A stretch of DNA of 64,000 nucleotides from the NCBI RefSeq assembly GCF_963576675.1, contig NC_088917.1:16644001-16708000 (forward strand), given 5' to 3'. The DNA comes from Euphorbia lathyris. Its lineage: Eukaryota > Streptophyta > Magnoliopsida > Malpighiales > Euphorbiaceae. This document shows positions 61,116 to 64,000 of this stretch, piece after piece. Positions within the stretch are counted from its first letter, which is position 1. Each line of letters starts with the position of its first letter. The notes beneath the pieces were generated by a model. That model saw nothing but the letters and a program-made list of their open reading frames with translations. It was not told where the DNA came from and made no database searches. Position numbers and translations under genes: made by a program.

Positions 61116-62482
61116 CAGGGCCGGTCCTAATAATTCACGGGCCCTAGGTGGAATAATAAATAAAGACCCCTTTAATAAAAATATTTTACGTAAAAAAATT
61201 AAAATATATTTCAATATATGATAAATAAAAAAAAGTATTTTATTATACGGTATGTATTATTATGTTCACTAAATACCATTGTTTATCCAAAATAAAAAAA
61301 CAATGCTTCACAATTTCTTTAAATTATGGATTAAACCCCTATTTAACCCATTTAGTATCCAAAAATTTATCATTTGGTTAATGTGGTATTATGGGACATT
61401 TAACTCATTTTGGATAAAAAAAAAAACTAACCGATTTGTTAAACTTTTTGGCCAATGATTTTTTAATTTTATTTTTCTATAAAGACTTAATACGTGGATA
61501 AATAAATAAAAAAAATAATTGCTTATTTATCTACATTTTAAATCTATATGGTAAAAAGTTAAATCAATTGTTGTGTGTATATATCGCATGTCAAAAATTG
61601 TGTCATGTGGCAAAAAAAAATTAACAAATCAATTAATTTTCCATCCAAAGTGGGTTAAATGTCACTTATGGGAAATACTTCAACAGGAAAATATTACCAA
61701 TTGATATGACAAAATTTTGGATATCACAAAGGCCAAATATAAGAGTTATTTTTAAATTAACCCTCAATCTATATTAAAAAAAAATCAATTGAGCCTCTTT
61801 TGAATTTAAAATATTAATTATTTAGACCTTTTAAAACTTAAATAATTATTAGAGATTTTTACATGAATATCACAATCGGTTATAAAATTACAATTAAATC
61901 ATATCATTAAAATTACTTTTCAATATGTCGTTTTTTATAAATTCTAAATTTTAGTGAATATATTCTAGATTCTTAATTTATAAATCTTGATCCTTAAAAT
62001 ATATTAAAAACAATAATTTTATTTGTTTGATATAATTTAAAGTATCATTTGACATAATTGTAAATAAGTTTTTTAAAAGCATATTTCTTAAATTCTTAAC
62101 TTTTAATATTTGTATAATTTTTTTTGAAAATAAAAGAATTTTATTTATGTGGCCAAGCTAATACATCTCATTGTGAAAACATCTAAATGAAAAATATGCT
62201 GTTGACCTTTGTTTGTTGGGTTATCTAAAAAAATATGAAAAATAAGCTACTACCTTTCATTGTAGAAAATATCTAAAAATGAAAAATATGTTATTGCCAA
62301 GCTTCGAACACACAATGCTTAGAATGGCAATTACAAGACTTACCACTAGGATAGTTATTAATTTTGATGTAAGTTGTTTTTTACTTTATATATACTTATA
62401 CCCATAATAAAAAATTTGGGCCCCCTTATAGCCTTGGGCCCTAGGCCGGCGCACCCCAGGCCTAGGCCTAGGGCCGGCCCTG
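61116..62482. mobile_element. Non-autonomous hAT element (1367 bp)
   Basis: The ends are CAGGGCCGGTCC and, in reverse complement, CAGGGCCGGCCC. They are flanked by a perfect 8-bp target duplication ATCAGTAG (61108-61115 and 62483-62490), the hAT signature. The right end is rich in GGGCCC/CCTAGGC blocks. The interior is AT-rich with no transposase-like frame, so it would depend on a hAT transposase elsewhere. The intact duplication suggests fairly recent insertion. Confidence 0.92.
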
Positions 62483-62543
62483 ATCAGTAGCACAGTGAAA
62501 GATATGTTCTTTATAAGAATTAAAGTAGTTATTAGTTTATTTT

Positions 62544-62732
62544 GTTCAAACGGTTTCATGACACAAAATATATTTATTTATCTTTTTTGCTGCATTTTAA
62601 TAGTGTTAATAATATGTTTAATGACCAATACACTAGCAGAATAAGGAATACCATAAATAAACTATGGTTAGGTCCCCAAAATATTTTCTACTTGAAATAG
62701 CTTACAAGAACAGAAAAATGAACACAAAACCA

Positions 62733-62781
<49 letters not shown>

Positions 62782-62901
62782 TGTTGGTTACAGATGATCA
62801 TGAACAACATTATTATTCCAAATTTATTGAAACATTATAATAGAGCATATAACATGTGATGATCACAGTCTTACTCTCTCCATTCATATTTGTGAGGCCA
62901 A
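62544..62901. repeat. Duplicated gene 3' end, left copy
   Basis: It matches 62976-63295 (offset ~432 bp near the left end). It includes the counterpart of the last ~8 codons and stop of the RRM-like fragment (HKYEWRE-stop for RKYKRRE-stop, stop at 62871-62873) plus its 3' flank. An ATT microsatellite (62733-62780) is longer than in the other copy. Confidence 0.85.
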
Positions 62902-62975
62902 GGGGCCTGTGTTGTGCACGCTGTTAGCCCAATGGGCATTTGCGTGTGGGGGTGTGTCAGAGATTATCTTTTTTA

Positions 62976-63295
62976 TTCAAACGGTTTCATGACACAAAAT
63001 ATATTTATTTATCTTTTTTGCTGCATTTTAACAGTGTTAATAATATGGTTAATGACCAATACACTAGCAGAATAAGGAATGCCAGAAATAAACTATGGTT
63101 AGGTCCCCAAAATATTTTCTACTTGAAATAGCTTACAAGAATAGAAAAATGAACACAAAACCACATTATTATTATTATTATTATTAATGATCATGAACAA
63201 CATTATTATTCCAAATTTATTGAAACATTATAATAGAGCATATAACCTGTGATGATCACAGTCTTACTCTCTCCGTTTATATTTGCGAGCCCAAA
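62976..63295. repeat. Duplicated gene 3' end, right copy
   Basis: This copy is continuous with the coding part of the RRM-like fragment. It differs from the left copy by substitutions and a shorter ATT run (63163-63186). Confidence 0.85.
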
Positions 63296-63738
63296 TATGT
63301 TTCCCATTGATCCTAAAATTTGTTATTGGGTTTCCATTCAAGATCTTATCAACTGATGCAATAGAATCCAGAACCAGTTTTCCAAACAAAGGTTCATTTT
63401 CTGGCATATTTTGTTGCATCTTAACATCAACAACACCCACACCAATTAACTCAGTAAAAAGACTTTTAACTTCCTCCTTCGTTACTGGAAAGCTCTTGAA
63501 AATGTCAAGAACATAGTCTGGTCATCTTCTGAGACGGTTTTACAAGGATTCCAGCTCCATAATCCACATTGAGGGAAGTCAAAATCCACTGCCCTAGGAA
63601 GAATGCTCACAGTCCCGAACACTGGATGCGGAAAACCCGGAATTACTAGGGCTTGGCTTGAGTTTGACGATCCTGAATTTGCCTTGGCTAAAACACGTTG
63701 CAATATGTGATATGGATCGGTCTCGGGACGTGTTAGTT
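63264..63738 (-). pseudogene. RRM-like C-terminal half of a plant nucleic-acid-binding protein
   Basis: Read from about 63738: ILQRVLAKANSGSSNSSQAL, VIPGFPHPVFGTVSILPRAV, CGLWSWNPCKTVSEDDQ, then the RRM-like part. That part has TMFLTFSRAF (RNP2-like strand), EEVKSLFTELIG (helix), PLFGKLVLDSIASVDKIL (RNP1-like strand and helix) and INGKHIWARKYKRRE-stop. One missing base near 63486 shifts the frame between SRAF and VTKEEV; both sides are otherwise open. No N-terminal half is adjacent: upstream the sequence turns non-coding and then matches the array module from about 63852. From memory, the family has an N-terminal half like that captured in the arrays, so this may be exon 2 or the downstream part of the parental gene. 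The frameshift could also be a sequencing error. Confidence 0.65.
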
Positions 63739-63851
63739 TTAATCTTAAACTAACAAAGAGGTTCTTTTCAAGCTAAACTTAAAGGAGTTAATCCCGGGTT
63801 TTACGGACTAAAACTGTAGGAAATAAGAATTCCCCATTGCTAAAGGTGAAA

Positions 63852-64000
63852 ACCTTAACAAAAGATTCATGAAGAAGACAATGAAAATTATATTAATTGA
63901 AAGTTACCATTACAAAAAGAAGGAGATGCATTTATAGTATCCCAAACCTAATTGATGAATTACATAAAAGGTAAACACTTATAACTAAATGTATATAATA
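63852..64000 (+). repeat. Diverged copy of the array module at the right edge
   Basis: From GATTCATGAAGAAGACAATG to the edge this aligns with the unit module (TCTTCATGAAGAAGATAATG...AACTAAATGTATATAATA; for example 1500-1632) with several substitutions. It has the same orientation as the arrays. The LTR-like core that normally precedes the module is absent; the RRM-like fragment lies there instead. Confidence 0.88.

Overview
The window is AT-rich nuclear DNA from a flowering plant, most likely a eudicot. The basis is decayed plant Copia and Gypsy retroelements, hAT, CACTA and Tourist-like DNA elements, a plant-type F-box gene, and a plant polygalacturonase with spliced exons. The species cannot be named from the sequence. 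Only one gene, an F-box gene at 59136-60416 on the minus strand, looks intact. Everything else recognisable is repeat or broken gene.

Positions 1-12327 (array A) and 26211-37910 (array B) are head-to-tail tandem arrays of a ~1.85 kb unit. Each unit carries (i) an antisense fragment of a plant gene (N-terminal ~130 codons, always with the same internal stop), (ii) a spacer, (iii) a 468-bp LTR-like core bounded by TGATAAC...GTTATCA, with a TATA box and a PBS-like stretch just after it, (iv) a ~400-bp module, and (v) a cluster of small GTGACA/TGTCAC palindromes. The LTR promoter points into the next gene fragment in antisense. Between the arrays one 0.73-kb piece of the unit (25476-26207) is inverted, which gives a large hairpin-like arrangement.

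Each array ends at exactly the same base of the unit against the same ~13-kb block (12328-25475 and 37911-50892). The block holds a Copia LTR fragment, a nested decayed Copia element with ~2-kb LTRs (3' LTR truncated), a CACTA-like end, AT microsatellites and a broken Gypsy integrase on the minus strand. Shared stops and indels show that it was duplicated after it decayed. Copy-specific events include a 292-bp Tourist-like MITE in copy 1 with a clean empty site in copy 2, a 35-bp deletion and a 130-bp tandem duplication in copy 2.

From 50893 to 59100 lies a graveyard: a Copia RT piece, a CACTA-like end, two inverted-repeat elements, a Copia RNase H end abutting a 5'-truncated polygalacturonase, another CACTA-like end, and the 3' part of a LINE broken by a 22-bp duplication. 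The F-box gene follows.

A non-autonomous hAT element with a perfect 8-bp target duplication lies at 61116-62482. The window ends with a frameshifted gene fragment encoding an RRM-like C-terminal half (63264-63738, minus). Next to it, 63852-64000 matches the array module. I infer that this C-terminal half and the N-terminal fragment in the arrays come from the same gene family, so the parent or a sister locus of the amplified unit probably straddles the right edge.
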